Shown here piece after piece: positions 11,885-25,048 of a stretch of 64,000 bases of DNA; positions within the stretch are counted from its first letter, which is position 1, and each line of letters opens with the position of its first letter. Made by a program: the position numbers and the translations under genes. The stretch spans positions 124,001 to 188,000 of the forward strand of contig QRFJ01002299.1 in NCBI GenBank assembly GCA_006176705.1, in the 5' to 3' direction. Source of the stretch: Cocos nucifera (Eukaryota > Streptophyta > Magnoliopsida > Arecales > Arecaceae). The notes beneath the pieces were generated by a model. That model worked only from the letters and a program-made list of their open reading frames with translations. It did not search any database and was not told where the DNA came from.

Positions 11885-14135
11885 TGAAGAAAAAACCTAT
11901 TTTCCCGACACAGGATCGTTCAGATCTGATTGGATCTGAAGAAATATTTCAAAAAAAAAATTTCGAAAATCCTAATCAAATCTGAGACTTCTCGGATCTG
12001 ATCATAGAGATCTGATATTAAAAGTTAAAAATAAAATTAAATCAGATTTAATTTCAAGTACCTGATTTTATAATCTAATTATCCTGCGATGATCCTATTG
12101 ATTCCTGAGGTTATGAAAGGAGCCACGCACGCGCCTGGCCTCTACCGATATCCACTCGGGCAGGATCTGAACGTCTTCGACCCATGAATCTCTCCTCCAA
12201 AAATTAGATCTATATCTAATTTAAAAAGCCTTCAAAATGACTTCTGAGGGCAACCTGTTCGTCTCACGAACACCGTCGCGTAGATACTGAATCTTATGCC
12301 AAAAACCTGACTCAGATTTATGCCTAATCTTTTAGGCATGTAGAAGACAAGACAGAGGATAGAGGGGGCATGGATATCAGAGGGAAGGCTCCTTTGGGTG
12401 TGGAAAAAATAAATTATGTTGAGGCAATTTCGTGAGAAGAGTTCTTATACAAGACAGCGCCATAAAGAGTTCCTTTTTGATGAAAAACCTTATTAATTCG
12501 ACCATTGGGACTCTTGGACCTGATCTCCATGAAAAACCCCAAATCCCATCTAGTTTTGATGCCAAAAATCCATCTGGAAGGTGGCGGCATGAAAGGATAA
12601 GGAAGAGTCCATGTGCGTCTAGGACTCTTCCCTCAAGAGTTTAATCCAAATCAAACTCTATCAAAATCCAGTCTAGGCACCTCCAAAAATCACAAAATTT
12701 TGCACACCCAAAGTATAACTCGTGCCCTATCACATATCCAAAAATTAGAGCAAAATAATTTCTAGAGAATTTTCTAAAATTCTCTGATCACGTGACCCTC
12801 AATTCTCTTAATTGGGTCAACTATTGACCCTAGTCCAATTGCATTAGGAATGAATTTAATCTTCATAATTAATCTGACCTGGACTTGTTCGAATCAGACG
12901 AAAATAAATCCATTCAAGATACAGGAATGAGTCAAATCAAATTTGACTCGGTTGCGACAAATTAGAAAAATTATAAAAGGAGAAAGTCAGGCTCAATCGT
13001 GTGCTAGCACGATTACCTTGAACCTAATTGGATCTAATCCAAATCAATCAAACTAGATTAGCTCAATTGATGACATCCAAACCAAAACCCTTGTTTGTGT
13101 GATCCAGTTAGGTTCGATTTCGTATGGTAATGAGACATGTCGTAATCTCCATCATCGACATCATCGAAATACCTTTCAATAGACCAGAACTTTTCTGATT
13201 CATACAATTAGAATGATCAATCATCAAAATCATTCTAATTACTCCCAAAATCCACCAATGACATCTAGCAGTATATGGTGGCAACCCATCAAAACTGAAA
13301 GTGAACCTCACGGTGCAACTACCTGTGTGATTGGATTCTTCTATCCTGAGCCCCGACAGAATTAGGGTTAAGGTGAACTCGTCAAACCCAATATCCATCA
13401 TATGAATTAATCATTCAATTCGAGTCCTATGTGAAACCCTTACAGAAATTCTATCATCTTCACTCTGCCATGGCCATGAGCTTATGGACTTGATTCTCAT
13501 GATCATCATAGGGCTACTCCTCATCTACCAGGTAGATAGATCACTTATTGGTGCAATCCAATTCCTACAATAAACGTACTATAGCCAACATACATCTTAG
13601 GGTACCGAATGGCTAGAAGACCGAGTTATGGTGTAGTCAAACTACAACACCCTCAAGATGAATTGCCGATGCACCACAAGTCAAAGAACCAGATACACTA
13701 CTGCAACATCGAACCAGTCATCGATGAGAAGGTAGACTTCCTTATAAATGCTCGAGGTGGTCACGCTCAGTGCCCTCGTTCTCTAACAAGTACCTATACT
13801 CTCGCTTCAGTGTCTCCACACCGTAGACTCAAGACTCATCTACTCAAAAAAAGCGATCGTACACCAACCTTTCGGATCAATCACCATCCTCATGATGATC
13901 CTACGGTCGGAAGCAGTTTATGAGTTAATTATGAAAATTCATGTCTTAAATTTTCAACTCTTTGAAAATATGAATTGTCATTACCATTAACTCAAAGGAT
14001 GTATCACATACACTTTAAATACACACTGTGATAGAAAATAATCCTTTTATTAATTTATAGTCAAAATTATAAAATTGCCCTTAGAAGTGTATTACAAGTG
14101 TTAGCCAATTTGGCTTCTAGGGCACACATCTAACA
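11885..14135 (-). repeat. Copia-1 3' LTR
   Basis: 2251 bp, starting TGAAGAAAAAACC and ending CACACATCTAACA in plus orientation, so TGTTAG...TTCA in element orientation. It pairs with 19639-21905 along its length. In element orientation a tract reading AACTAGGAG precedes it and would be the polypurine tract. Confidence 0.93.
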
Positions 14136-14149
14136 AACTCCTAGTTGAC

Positions 14150-14602
14150 CTAAAGCCAATTGGCTACAAATCTAAGTCCTATCTTCTCAAGGTGGGCTTC
14201 GATCTTCTGCTGGCCTAAAGGCTTCGTCAGTGGATCTGCCGCATTATTCGCGGAGTCGACTCTCTTGACCTCGACGTAATCCTTCTCGAGGTAATCACAG
14301 ATGAGGCGGAATCGCCGCTCGATGTGCTTGGTTTTCTGGTGAGACCTCGGCTCCTTAGCTAGGGCTATGGCGCCATTGTTGTCGCAGTACAGAGGAACGG
14401 CATCTGATGGCATCACTCCGAGTTCTATGGCGAACTTCTTGTACCAGAATGCCTCCTTTGCAGCTTCCGATGCAGCGATGTACTCTGCTTCCATGGTGGA
14501 ATCTACTATCACAGTCTGCTTGGAACTCTTCCAGCTGACAGCACCACCATTACATACAAACAGACTACCAGATGTCGACTTTCGATCATCTATATCAGAC
14601 AA
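14150..14602 (-). CDS. Copia-1 RNase H domain (open frame retained)
   Basis: An open frame of about 150 residues with the Copia RNase H signature. DDRKSTSGSLF comes at the start, the SSKQTVIVDSTMEAEYIAAS segment carries the catalytic Glu, and LYCDNNGAIAL carries a catalytic Asp. HQKTKHIERRF and DPLTKPL come near the end. RNase H removes the RNA template strand during reverse transcription in the cytoplasmic particle. The length and all visible active-site residues are normal, unlike the rest of this polyprotein. It is not a separate gene: it is the C-terminus of a polyprotein whose upstream part is broken, so expression is unlikely. Confidence 0.9.
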   Translation of the reverse strand: MSDIDDRKSTSGSLFVCNGGAVSWKSSKQTVIVDSTMEAEYIAASEAAKEAFWYKKFAIELGVMPSDAVPLYCDNNGAIALAKEPRSHQKTKHIERRFRLICDYLEKDYVEVKRVDSANNAADPLTKPLGQQKIEAHLEKIGLRFVANWL

Positions 14603-14627
14603 AATCTGAGTCTATATAACCCTGGAC

Positions 14628-15800
14628 CTAGAGTTCTCCATTACCAAAAACCAAGAACATATCCTTAGTCCTTCTCAAGTACTTAAGGATACATTTCACA
14701 GAAGTCCAGTGCTCTTCACCTGGATTCGACTGATATCTGCTCGTGACACTCACGGTATGGACGATATCAGATTGTGTACATAGCATGGCGTACATGAGGC
14801 TCCCTATTGCCGAAGCATAAGGGATCTTGCTCATGCATTCAATCTCCTCAGGTGTGTTGGGACACATCTTCTTGGAGAGATGAATGCCATGTCTGAAGGG
14901 CACCAATCCCCTCTTGGAGTTTTCCATGCTAAACCTCTTTAGTACCTCCTCTATGTACATCTTCTGTGAGAGACCCAACATCCTATTCGGTCTATCCCTA
15001 TAGACCTTAATTCCTAGAATAAAGGATGCCTCTCCTAGGTCTTTCATAGAGAACTCTTTTGATAACCACATTTTAACTGTGGTCAACTTGGGAATATCAT
15101 TCTCAATAAAAGGATGTCATCTACATACAGTACGAGGAAGACAACAGCGCTCCCACTAATCTTTTTGAATACATACAGTTCCTTATTCTTAATGAATCCA
15201 AACGATTTGATCACATCATTGAAACAAACATTCCAGCTCCAAGATGCTTGCTTAAGTCCATAGATGGACCTTTGCAGCTTGCAGATCTTGTGATCAGCAT
15301 CACTGGACGTGAAACCTAGCAGCTATTCCATATAGACATTTTCCTCAAGATATCCATTTAAGAAGGTTGTTTTCACGTCCATTTACCATATTTCATAATC
15401 GAAATAGACTGCAACAACAAGCAATGTGCAGATGGATTTTAGCATGGCTACTGGCAAGAAGATATCCTGATAGTCAATGCCTTCGCGCTGACTATATCCT
15501 TTCGCCACTAACCTAGCCTTGAATATCTCCACATTCCCATCTGCATCTATCTTTCTCTTGTAGATCCATTTACACCCAATAAGTACTATACCTTCAAGTG
15601 GATCTACCGCGATTCAGACTTGGTTCGAGTGCATTGAGTCAATCTCTGACTTCATTGCCTCTAACCATTTTTCGGAGTTGATATCTAATATCGTCTCGTC
15701 ATAGATTTTGGGATCATCACCATGAACCCCATTTCCTATGAGGAACATGTCCTCTATATCCTCTGAAATAGTACCGAAGTACCTTTCAGAAGAACAAGAA
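14628..15800 (-). pseudogene. Copia-1 reverse transcriptase, frameshifted
   Basis: The C-terminal part is open (14628-15086) and reads SMKDLGEASFILGIKVYRD, LSQKMYIEEVLKRF, IPYASAIGSLMYAM and HWTSVKCILKYLRRTKDMF, the usual order of Copia RT palm and thumb. The catalytic box YVDDILL is readable in another frame near 15105-15135, and the N-terminal part up to about 15700 is visible only across stops. Reverse transcriptase copies element RNA into DNA. With several frame breaks this copy cannot make a full enzyme. Confidence 0.87.
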
Positions 15801-15889
15801 ATCCTTCTGATCTACGAGGTGGAGGTAGTGATTGGACTGACTCAATCTGATTGGATTTCATAGGGTCCTTGGCTCGTTGAGACTATGTC

Positions 15890-16470
15890 CCCAAAGAAAC
15901 TCAGGGAGGTCCATGAAGCTCATCATAGATCGAACCATATCTAAGAAAGTCTGGTTTCTCCGTTCTGAAACCCCATTGAGTTGAGGTATTCCAGGTGGAG
16001 TCCATTAAGAGACTGCCATTTTACTTAAGATAGTCTAGAAATTTCCGACTAAGGTATTCACCTCCTCGATCTGATCGAAAAACCTTAATAGATTTTCCTA
16101 TTTATTTTTTTACTTTATGTCTGAATTTCTTAAACTTTTCAAAAACTTCAGATTTATGTCGCATCAAATACACATACCCGTACCGAGATAAATCATCGAT
16201 AAAGGTGATAATATAGACATGATTGCCTCTAGCCGACACATCAAATGGGCCGCACACATCAGTATGTACTAAGGCAAGTAGGTCTATGGCCCTTTCCCAT
16301 ATCCTACAAAAAGAAGCTTGGTCATTTTGCCATAAAGGCATGATTCACAAATTAGATATGACTCGAAAGTCAACGAACTCAATAGCCCAGATTTCTCCAA
16401 TTTGTTAACCCTGTCTTCCGTTATATGGCCTAGCCTAAGGTGCCATAAATACCTATCATTTAGACTATCC
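15890..16470 (-). pseudogene. Copia-1 integrase, truncated
   Basis: The zinc-binding HHCC region (GHITEDRVNKLEKSG, then CESCLYGK) lies at about 16315-16430. The catalytic core TDVCGPF...TFIDDLSRYGYVYLM follows at 16102-16300, and FRSDRGGEY near 16060. The block equivalent to ERRNxTLLDMVRSMM is recognisable at about 15925-15975 but broken. Right after it the sequence jumps to linker and RT-proximal material, so roughly the last third of the integrase is missing. The integrase would insert the cDNA into the host chromosome. Confidence 0.85.
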
Positions 16471-16663
16471 CTAGGTCACTTTGATCCTATGGCATTCACG
16501 TTTTGCTCGATATTGAAAACAGAAACATCAATATGTAACTGATAGACCATTTATAAGGTAACCACTTACAATTTTATTTTTTTTATAAAGAATATTACAA
16601 TGGTCCTTGAGAAAACTAATTACATAGTTTTCCTATGCTCAACATGAAACAGAAATCAAATTC

Positions 16664-16915
16664 CTACTTGCTGCAGACACAAAAATGGTCTCTAAGAACT
16701 AAATCTAATCCTAACAGTAATCGCAGAGAGTAGGTCCCCATGGCCACTGCAGCAACTCTTGCTCCATTTCCGACACATAGGATCATCTCACCATCCCTCA
16801 GCCTCCTGCTATCCTCAAGACCCTGCATAGAAGTGCATAGGTGAGCACTAAAGCTAGAGTCAAGCACCCAACTGGATGCAGAAGAAACCGTAAGGTTAGA
16901 TTCTATAACGAGCAT
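16664..16915 (-). pseudogene. Copia-1 aspartic protease, active site damaged
   Basis: The frame reads SSWVLDSSFSAHLCTSM, which lines up with the Copia protease motif WVLDSGCSAHLC. The catalytic triplet DSG has become DSS, so the fold could form but the active-site Gly is lost. It sits between the gag zinc knuckle and the integrase, as expected. The protease would cut the Gag-Pol polyprotein. Confidence 0.82.
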
Positions 16916-16918
16916 ACC

Positions 16919-17743
16919 TCAAGAAGAACATGTCTTCTTGTTCTTCAAGCTGGCCAGGTACAAGGGGCAGTTCCGCTTCCAATGACCGTCTGTGTTGCAA
17001 TGAAAATATTTTCCTTTGTCAGCGGCCTTCTTCTTCGGCTCTGCCTTCTTCTTCTTCCCATCATCCACCTTCTGCTTCTTCACGGACTTCTTTCCATAAG
17101 ACTTTTTCTTGAAAAAAGTCCGCTCCACAGTAAGTACTGAGCCTTTAGAACCTTTCATAAAAAGCTCAGCAGTAACCAGCATATTCATAAGTTCTGCTAG
17201 AGTATTCTTTAGTTTATACATATGGTAATTCATGATGAATTGCCCATACGCATCAGTCAAGGATTGCAGAATTATATCAATCTGCAAATCCTTGTCCAAC
17301 TTGACACTGAGCTTCTCAAACTCTTCTAAATCTTTGATCATCATCAGACAATAATCTTAGACCAACTGCCCATCACGCATTTGAGCCTTAAAAAGTCTTC
17401 TAATGACTTGATATTTGACTGTGCGACTTTGTTCACCAAACAACTCCTGCAGGTGAGCCAATATTTAGCGGCTAGTCTTAATGTCTTTATATTGGCCTTG
17501 GAGATCATTAGACATCGAGCCCAACATGTAATATCTTGCTTTGTTATCATCATCCATCCACTTCTCTAGAGACGCTCTCTGATCAGCGGATGGATGGACT
17601 GATAAAATGGGAGGATCCTATTCCAACACATGAGACTTCTCATAACCCAAAACAATTTTAAAGTTCTGGAGTCAATCCTTGAAGTTGGATCCGGTCAATC
17701 TATGGATGTCTAGGATACGGGTTAGTGGGTTAGATGCAGACAT
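16919..17743 (-). pseudogene. Copia-1 gag, broken
   Basis: The likely start is the ATG at 17743, giving MSASNPLTRILDIHRLTGSN, a typical Copia gag beginning. The capsid-like part runs through WLQNFKIVL, KWMDDDNKARYYMLGSM and LAHLQELFGEQ and shows in-frame stops. The 16919-17344 part is open and ends in a lysine-rich stretch and a zinc knuckle reading FHCNTDGHWKRNC. The first Cys of the CX2CX4HX4C knuckle is replaced by Tyr. Gag would form the virus-like particle and bind RNA. Confidence 0.87.
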
Positions 17744-19620
17744 TTTCCTGTAAAGAGTCAAAATTTCTAGTTAGATTTTGTAATTAGACAATCAATTTAT
17801 TTAGGAATTTTATTTTTAAACAGATTAGGCTCCCACTATTTTCTCGGATCCCTACACTCCCTGGGTAGATATGCGAAAATCTTCGCGATCAATTGATTTC
17901 TAGTGGGTGGTGCAGTCCCACCGACTGGCTCACCACCTCACCTAACAGTTACTGGTGATGGATCAACCGATGAGTGGACAACTCTTATCCAATGATTCTC
18001 TAATAATGGTGCACCTAATCCTGATCTCTAATTCTTGAATCTCATCGTATCCGAAAAATTGATCCACTCAGTTAAGTCAGACCCACCATTTGCACGAATT
18101 GGATTCCTGATTGGATCCCTCACCGTATCCAGAATATTGAGCCCAACCCATCCTCCAACTCGTAGCATCCAATGCCTAATAGATGTGGTTGCGTCTTTCC
18201 AGTGCAACTGAGCCACTATAATCAACCGAGAACAATCAACCCCAGGAAGGGCCCGCACATCTACAACGGTGGAAGATCAATTGACTTAATCTTTTCTTAG
18301 GGAAATTCAATTTAGGTTCTTAGACTTGACTCAGCTATAACGATTATGACAAGCCTAGTGGCATAGGTTAGCTCGAACTATTAGCCACCTCAAATGAGAA
18401 CTGGATTGACACAAATGGCCAGATAAGTGAGACCGATGGAAGGGATATACCATTAACTTGACAAGAACGCATTCAGATCGAGTAGCTCCCAATTAAAAAC
18501 CAATCGATCGTATCTGCCAAACTTACCTTAGACACCAAATTGTCGAACCAAAACTAATCAAGTTAGCCTACAATCCAGGCTCGAACCATGGAGCCAAATT
18601 AGGTCTTAATTGGATCGATCATATGTGGCTATGAGTCGACCTTGACCCAGACTTACAACTATTGGGCTGACCAATTCTAAGCACTCTTTATCCCATCTAA
18701 CCAACTCTTGATTCGGTTTGATCAACCGCTAGACCTAATTAAGCTGCCTAAGCCCAAACCCAATTTTATGAAAATGTCTTAGATCTGAAAATTCTCAATT
18801 TTAGATCTAATTAGTTTTATAATCTTAATTCTTAATTAAATTTAGGTTCATAAACAAAAAAAAACATGTATCAAAATCTTAGGATTTCAGGATCTAAGAT
18901 TTTGCAGAAAAATAAGTTCTGATTTCTGATTAAGGACGAACGCGCATCACCCCTACACGCCATAAGAACACCCCATTGAATGGGAGGAGAGGACCTTTAA
19001 ACCCTACTTTGTTCTTATGACCGGACGGCCAAGGAGAATGCCTTAATCAAAAATATAATTAAAACTACAAAACTAGCTAGATCTAGATCATATATCACAT
19101 ATATAATTAAAGATCTAACTAATACATGCTTTGCATACATCTCATTTATCATCACTAAATTAAACATGCATGTTTTTCAAATCTAAATTATCATATATAA
19201 CATCTGAAAAAAGATTTAAATTTGATCATATCAAAATAAAACTATTCTAGACAATTTATAGAACTATTCTACAACAAATCTAAACATGCATCTTTTCATG
19301 TCACATATGAATAAATCAAAAATTAAAAACTTTATTTTCTATTTTTCAGATCTGATTACAACAATTATAATATCAAAAAAATATAAATTAAATAGATCTA
19401 AAATCATATTTAATCAAATTAATAATATGATTATACTAGACTACACAGAACTATTCTATTCCCAGTCTAGTCATGCATCTCATACATATTAGATCTAAAT
19501 AATTTAATTTTAATTTTCTGATTTCACATCTAATCACTCTGATGTGACATCTGAAACTTTTTAATATCAAATCAAAAATAAAAATAAAATCAAATCTAAA
19601 ATAAATCTGAAAAACTGCAA
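17744..19620 (-). other. Copia-1 untranslated leader
   Basis: About 1.9 kb between primer site and gag start, AT-rich toward the primer site, with no convincing reading frame. Long leaders occur in large Copia elements. Confidence 0.7.
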
Positions 19621-19636
19621 CTTGGCTCTGATACCA
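19621..19636 (-). promoter_or_regulatory. Copia-1 primer-binding site (tRNA-iMet)
   Basis: On the minus strand it reads TGGTATCAGAGCCAAG, complementary to the initiator methionine tRNA 3' end, two bases inside the 5' LTR. Confidence 0.93.
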
Positions 19637-19638
19637 GT

Positions 19639-21905
19639 TGAAGGAAAAACCTGTTTTTCTGGCACATGATCGTTCAGATCTGATTGAATCTGAAGAAATA
19701 TTTCAAAAATTTTTTCCTAAAATCCTAATTAGATCTGAGACTTCTCGGATCTGATCATAGAGATCTGATATTAAAAGTTAAAAGTAAAATTAAATCAGAT
19801 TTAATTTCAAGTACCTGATTTGCTAATCTAATTACCTTGCGATGATCCTATTGATTCCTGAGGTTCTGGAAGGAGCCACGCACGATCCTGGCCTCTACCG
19901 GTATCCACTCGGACAGAATCTGAACGTCTTCTCCTCGTGAATCTCTCCTCCAAAAATCAAATCTGGATCTGATTTGAAAAGCCTTCAAAATAACTTCTGA
20001 GGGCAGCCTATTCGTCTCACAAATACCATCGCGTAGATGCTGAATCTTATGCCAAAAATCTTGGACCTTCAACTCAGATTTGTGCCTAACTTTTTAGGCA
20101 TGTAGAAGAGAGGAAGAGAGAGGATAGAGGGGGCATGGATATCAAAAGGAAGGCTCCTTTGGGTGTGAAAAAAATAAATTACGTTGAGGCAATTTTGTGA
20201 GAAGAGTTCTTATACAAGACAGTGCCATAAAGAGTTTCTTTTTTATGAAAAAGTTTATTAATTCGACCATTGGGACTCTTGGACCTGATCTCCACGAAAA
20301 ACCCCAGATCCCATCTAGTTTTGATGCCAAAAATCCATCTAGAAGGTGGCAGCATGAAAGGATAAGGAAGAGTCCATGTGTGTCTAGGACTCTTCCCTTA
20401 AAAGTTTAATCCAAATCAAACTCTATCAAAATCCAGTCTAGGCACCTCCAAAAATTATGAAATTTTGCACACCCAAAGTATAACTCGTGCCCTATCACAT
20501 ATCCAAAAATTAGAGCAAAATAATTTCTATAGAATTTTCTAAAATTCTCTGATCACGTGACCCTCAATTCTCTTAATTGGGTCAACTATTGACCCTAGTC
20601 CAATTGCACTAGGAATGAATTTAATCTTCAAAATTAATCTGACCTGGACTTGTTCGAATCAGACGAAAATAAACTCATTCAAGATACAGAAACTAGTCAA
20701 ATCAAATTTGACTCGATTGCGATAAATTAGAAAGATTATAGAAGGAGAAAGTCAGGCTCAATCGTGTGCTAGCACGATTACCTTGAACCTGATTGGATCT
20801 AATCCAAATCAATCGAACTAGATTAGCTCAATTGATGACATCCAGACCCAAACCCTTGTTTGTATGATCCAGTTAGGTTCGGTTCCGTATGGTAATGAGA
20901 CATGTCGTGATCTCCATCATCGACATCATCGAAACACCTTTCGATGGATCAGAACTTTTCTGATTCACACAATTAGAATGATCGATCATCAAAATCATTC
21001 TAATTGCTCCCAAAATCCACCAGTGACACCTAGCAGTATATAGTTGCAACCCATCAGAACTGAAAGTGAACCTCTCGGTGCAGCTATCTATGTGATTGGG
21101 TTCTTCTATCTTGAGCCCCGACAGGATTAGGATTAAGGTGAACTCATCAAACCCAATATCCGTCATATGAATCAATCATTCGATTCGAGTCCTATGTGAA
21201 ACCCGTATAGAAACTCTTTCTATCATCTTCACTCTGTCATGGCCATGGGCTTATGGACTTGATTCTCATGATCATCATAGAACTACTTCTCATCTACTAA
21301 GGTAGATAGATCCCTTATTGCTGCAATCCAATTCCTATAATGAACGTACTATAGCCAACATACACCTCAGGATCCCGAATGGCTAGGAGACCGAATTATG
21401 GTGTAGTCAAACTACAACACCCTCAAGGTGAATTGCCGATGCACCTCAAGCCAAAGAACCAGATACACTACTGCAACATCGAGCCAGTCATCGACAAGAA
21501 GGTAGACTTCCTTATGAATGCTCAAGGTGGTCACGCTCAGTGCCCTCATTCTCTAACGAATACCTGTACTCTCGCTTCGGTGTCTCCACACCATAGATTC
21601 AAGACTCATCTACTCAAAGGAAGCGATCGTACACCAACCTTCCAAATCAATTACCATCCTCGTGATGATCCTACGGTCGGAAGCAGTTTATGAGTTAATT
21701 ATGAAAATTCATGTCTTAAATTTTCAACTCTTTCAAAATATGAATTATAATTACCGTTAACTCAAAAGATGTATCACATACACTTTAAATACATACTGTG
21801 ATAGAAAATAATCCTTTTATTAATTTATAGTCAAAATTACAAAATTGCCTTCAGAAGTGTATTACAAGTGTTAGCCAATTTGGCTTTTAGGGCACACATC
21901 TAACA
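19639..21905 (-). repeat. Copia-1 5' LTR
   Basis: 2267 bp, TGAAGGAAAAACC to CACACATCTAACA in plus orientation. Adjoins the primer-binding site, which fixes the element orientation. Shares blocks such as GTGCTAGCACGATTACCTTG with the other family copies. Confidence 0.94.
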
Positions 21906-21910
21906 GTACA

Positions 21911-22440
21911 TTACACTAATAGACTTTGATAAAATATAAATATCATTTCTTAATTATCCTCGCATTATTGTAACATCATTCATAATGATATCATAATAAT
22001 TTTCCTTTATTGATACGCAATAACCATCTTCGGCTACAAGCCCAACAGATATTATGTTCATCATAAAGGACGGACAATAGTGACAATCACTCAAAATGAT
22101 ATTTGTTTTGAAAATAAGCTCAATAGTTCCTAATGCTAGGACTGGAACATTACTTCCATCCCCAACATTAAGGAATCTTTCGTCATTCTCAAATTTTCTA
22201 CCAACTTAAAGTCCATGCAACGAATTGCACATATGAATTGGACTTTCGATATCCAATACCCAGGTAGAAGTATCATAAATAGAAAAATTGCAAGGTACTA
22301 TCATATAACAACCTTGAACAGCAACTACTTGCTGTTTTCTTTTATTCAGCCTATTTGGATCAAGAGGACAATTTCTCTTCCAGTCTGCCTGATTAGGGTC
22401 AACAATAGACTTCTCGAAATTGTCCTATAAGCTTGTCACT
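21911..22440 (-). pseudogene. Copia-2 gag end, protease and start of integrase, decayed
   Basis: The minus strand reads WKRNCPLDPNR (the end of a zinc knuckle) near 22340-22390, then TWVLDIESPIHMCNSLH at about 22212-22262. The latter is a Copia protease active-site region with DTGS changed to DIES. The sequence then runs, with stops, toward the integrase that continues at 11884 beyond Copia-1. This shows that Copia-1 sits inside Copia-2. Confidence 0.75.
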
Positions 22441-24239
22441 GTCCAACAATAAATGGAACGACTAAACACTAGCCATTCTATTTAACTGAAAGAAAAACAC
22501 AAGACCTTATTAGCACATGAATTATTTAACCCTAAAGACTTGGACTTTAATCTAAAGATCCTCCCACTATTTTCTATAAATTGATAGCCTCTACCTCCGA
22601 TTCGAGAAATTACACTAACTCCTTAGTGGAAACTAGAATCCACATAGACTACAAACAGGCCCAAGGAAAGCTTTGGCCAACCCGTGTGCATCTATAGGTA
22701 GATTCTCAACCAATTATTTCTCCAACAATTTCTAGTAATTAGTTTTGCCCCAGACTCCTCTTCAGCAAGCGTAAGGCACATCCACTAAAAGTCCTGGTTA
22801 GGTCCAACCATTAACATGGCTAAGTTCGATGCATCAAACGAATGATGACCAGGCCCGAAGAAAGCTTTGGCCAACCTAATCGCCATTTAGAGTGTGACCT
22901 AATCATCATATGATGGATAGTAACTCCAACATCCAGAAGAACACCAAGTATAAAGCACCTCCAATATTCATCTAGAAAATTGAATCCATTGCCATCCATC
23001 TTAATGGGAGGTTATGACTCGATTATCCTAATAACTTTGTCATTTTTAAGGACCTAATAATTTAGAGAATTTAGGTTATATGTGATTTAAAGATAGAGAA
23101 GACATGGACCAAATTACTCCCACTGACTTCATCAAGTCAAATCCTCCCACTGACTTCTCTAAATCATTGATGAGGACTAGGATCAATTTCGGTCCATGGG
23201 CAACTATATTAGTCTTACTAATCAAAATCAGTCACATTGATTCCTAATTGACATGGGTCAACTCGAATCACCAAGTAATCTAATCAAAACCTAATCCACC
23301 ATGTTGGCCAAATGAGATTAGTGGAAGGGATATACCATTAACTCGCCATAGACCGAATCTATGCGAGTAGCTTCTAATTAAAAACCACTGATCTAGACTA
23401 TCAGACTTACCTTAGACGCCAATTGGTTAATTAGTTTCAATTTGATTCACCTAGTAAGTCCAGGCTCGACCGCTTAGCCAAGAATCAAGTCTATTTGGTT
23501 CTTGTTAAAGACATGGACTTGACCAACTACAACTATTATAATTGAATCTAAAGTGTCCTTGACCTAATCTAAATCAACACTTGGTTAGATTTGATCAATC
23601 TCTAGTTAAGTCAATTCTTTAATCTAACCATAAGTCTAATCCAATTAATGGACCTAATTCATCTAACCCATTAACCCATGATTTATGCTTTTATCTTAGG
23701 ATCTTTAATTCACAATTTTAGATCCCACTAGACAATGCTTAATTTTAAATTAAGTATTGGGCTGATGAGTTGGGGTTTGGTTTTTGAAAATAATTTTCAA
23801 GTTTGTAAAACATTTTTACAATTTCTATTTTCTATTCATTAAAAAGGTCGACTCATTTTAGAAATGGGTCGGCTCATTTTATAAACAGCAACCTATTGCA
23901 AGTTTCAACTAGAAAATAAAGCATAATGTAGAAATTAAACCATGAATCATTTTTAGATTTAATCTAAACGTATTCATATTTAATTTTCAAATTGAAACAA
24001 TGTCTACTAACTCCCTTCGCTTTTCATTTTCATGGGATATAATCACAGCGGCATCCCTACCACCATAGGAGAACCCCATCAAATGAGAGGAGAGGGCCTT
24101 TAAACTTGCTTTTCTTCTATGATCGGATGGCCATGGCAACCAACCCAATCCAATTACTTGCTACTCAGATTAAAAACATATCATATATGTTAGCATTCAG
24201 ATTTCTAAATGGCATATATATCACATCAGATGACCTACT
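22441..24239 (-). other. Copia-2 leader and decayed gag
   Basis: Lies between the primer site and the visible gag end. Only weak coding sense remains; blocks such as CCCACTATTTTC resemble the Copia-1 leader, suggesting related families. Confidence 0.6.
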
Positions 24240-24251
24240 GCTTTGATACCA
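24240..24251 (-). promoter_or_regulatory. Copia-2 primer-binding site
   Basis: Minus-strand TGGTATCAAAGC, a tRNA-iMet site with one change, one base inside the LTR that begins TGAAGG. Confidence 0.88.
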
Positions 24252-24968
24252 CTGAAGGAATACTTGCAGGGTTTTAAGCATGCATTTTGAAATTTTTTCA
24301 ATAAAATACAGTGGAAGACTATAGATTAATCTATTTAATCTAGGTATGCTATGATCTAATCATAATAAACCCTATACTAGGATCGGGACATGATATATAT
24401 GTATAAGAAAAACTGAAAGCAAAGAACAATAAATCAAATTTACTATCTTACTCGTGTTCAGAATATGATACTTGACTGTAGGTAGATGATCTCCGCAATC
24501 TGAAATCTGTGGATAGAGGCTCCTCACGTCACAATGCAGCTGCACAGATTGTCCGACCTCTATGGATGGTCCACACGAAACTCCTGGTCCTGATCAGCTC
24601 CACCAAAGTGCTAGCTCCTCGCTAGAACTTTCGACGGTCGATCTCAATTGATCTCCCGATCATCCGGATGTTCTAGGAGACTAGAAGACATACAATGGAA
24701 AATAAAAAAGAGGTGTAGGAAATTTGGTAGAGATCTGATGCTCACAGCACTCAATCTCTCTTCCCAAACCTAAGGTCAAAACCCTAGAGCAGGCCGCACC
24801 TTGAAACCCTGGAAACCAGACTCTCTGGAATTTTTGATGCTCAGAGCTCACACCCAGAAGACTCACACCCTCTCTGTTTCGCTGAGAACCACTTTCTCAG
24901 GTTTCACACACACACACTTTAAACAACTTTAAAAGGTGGCGTGAGAAAAGGAAAAGAAAGTAGCATAG

Positions 24969-25048
24969 AGTTATTTCTCTCTTGGGCTTTCCTCACGCTC
25001 AGAATAGCACAAAGTTATTTCTCTCTTGGGCTTTCCTCACGCTCAGAA
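24969..25048. repeat. tandem duplication inside the Copia-2 LTR
   Basis: The 36-bp segment AGTTATTTCTCTCTTGGGCT...GCTCAGAA occurs at about 24969-25004 and again at 25013-25048, with an 8-base spacer. Confidence 0.9.

Larger units (their letters stand above)
11885..21905 (-). mobile_element. Copia-1: full-length Ty1/Copia element, Angela/Tork-like
   Basis: A 10,021-bp element on the minus strand with two 2.25-2.27 kb LTRs, a tRNA-iMet primer site and the order gag-PR-INT-RT-RNaseH. A perfect 5-bp duplication GTACA flanks it (11880-11884 and 21906-21910). The LTRs differ at roughly 4-6 per cent of sites in the two stretches compared by eye, mostly transitions, as expected for methylated old DNA. 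Stops, a damaged protease and a shortened integrase make it defective. The long LTRs and the KYLRRTKDMFLV and MSDIDDRKSTSG motifs suggest the Angela/Tork side of Copia; that lineage call is an inference. It is inserted in the integrase of Copia-2. Confidence 0.93.

Noticed and set aside
12377..13923. Open frames repeated in the Copia-1 LTRs (12377-12565, 13609-13923 and counterparts at 20142, 21379)
   Set aside because: They lie in LTR sequence and repeat because the LTRs repeat; frames are not conserved in the solo LTRs.
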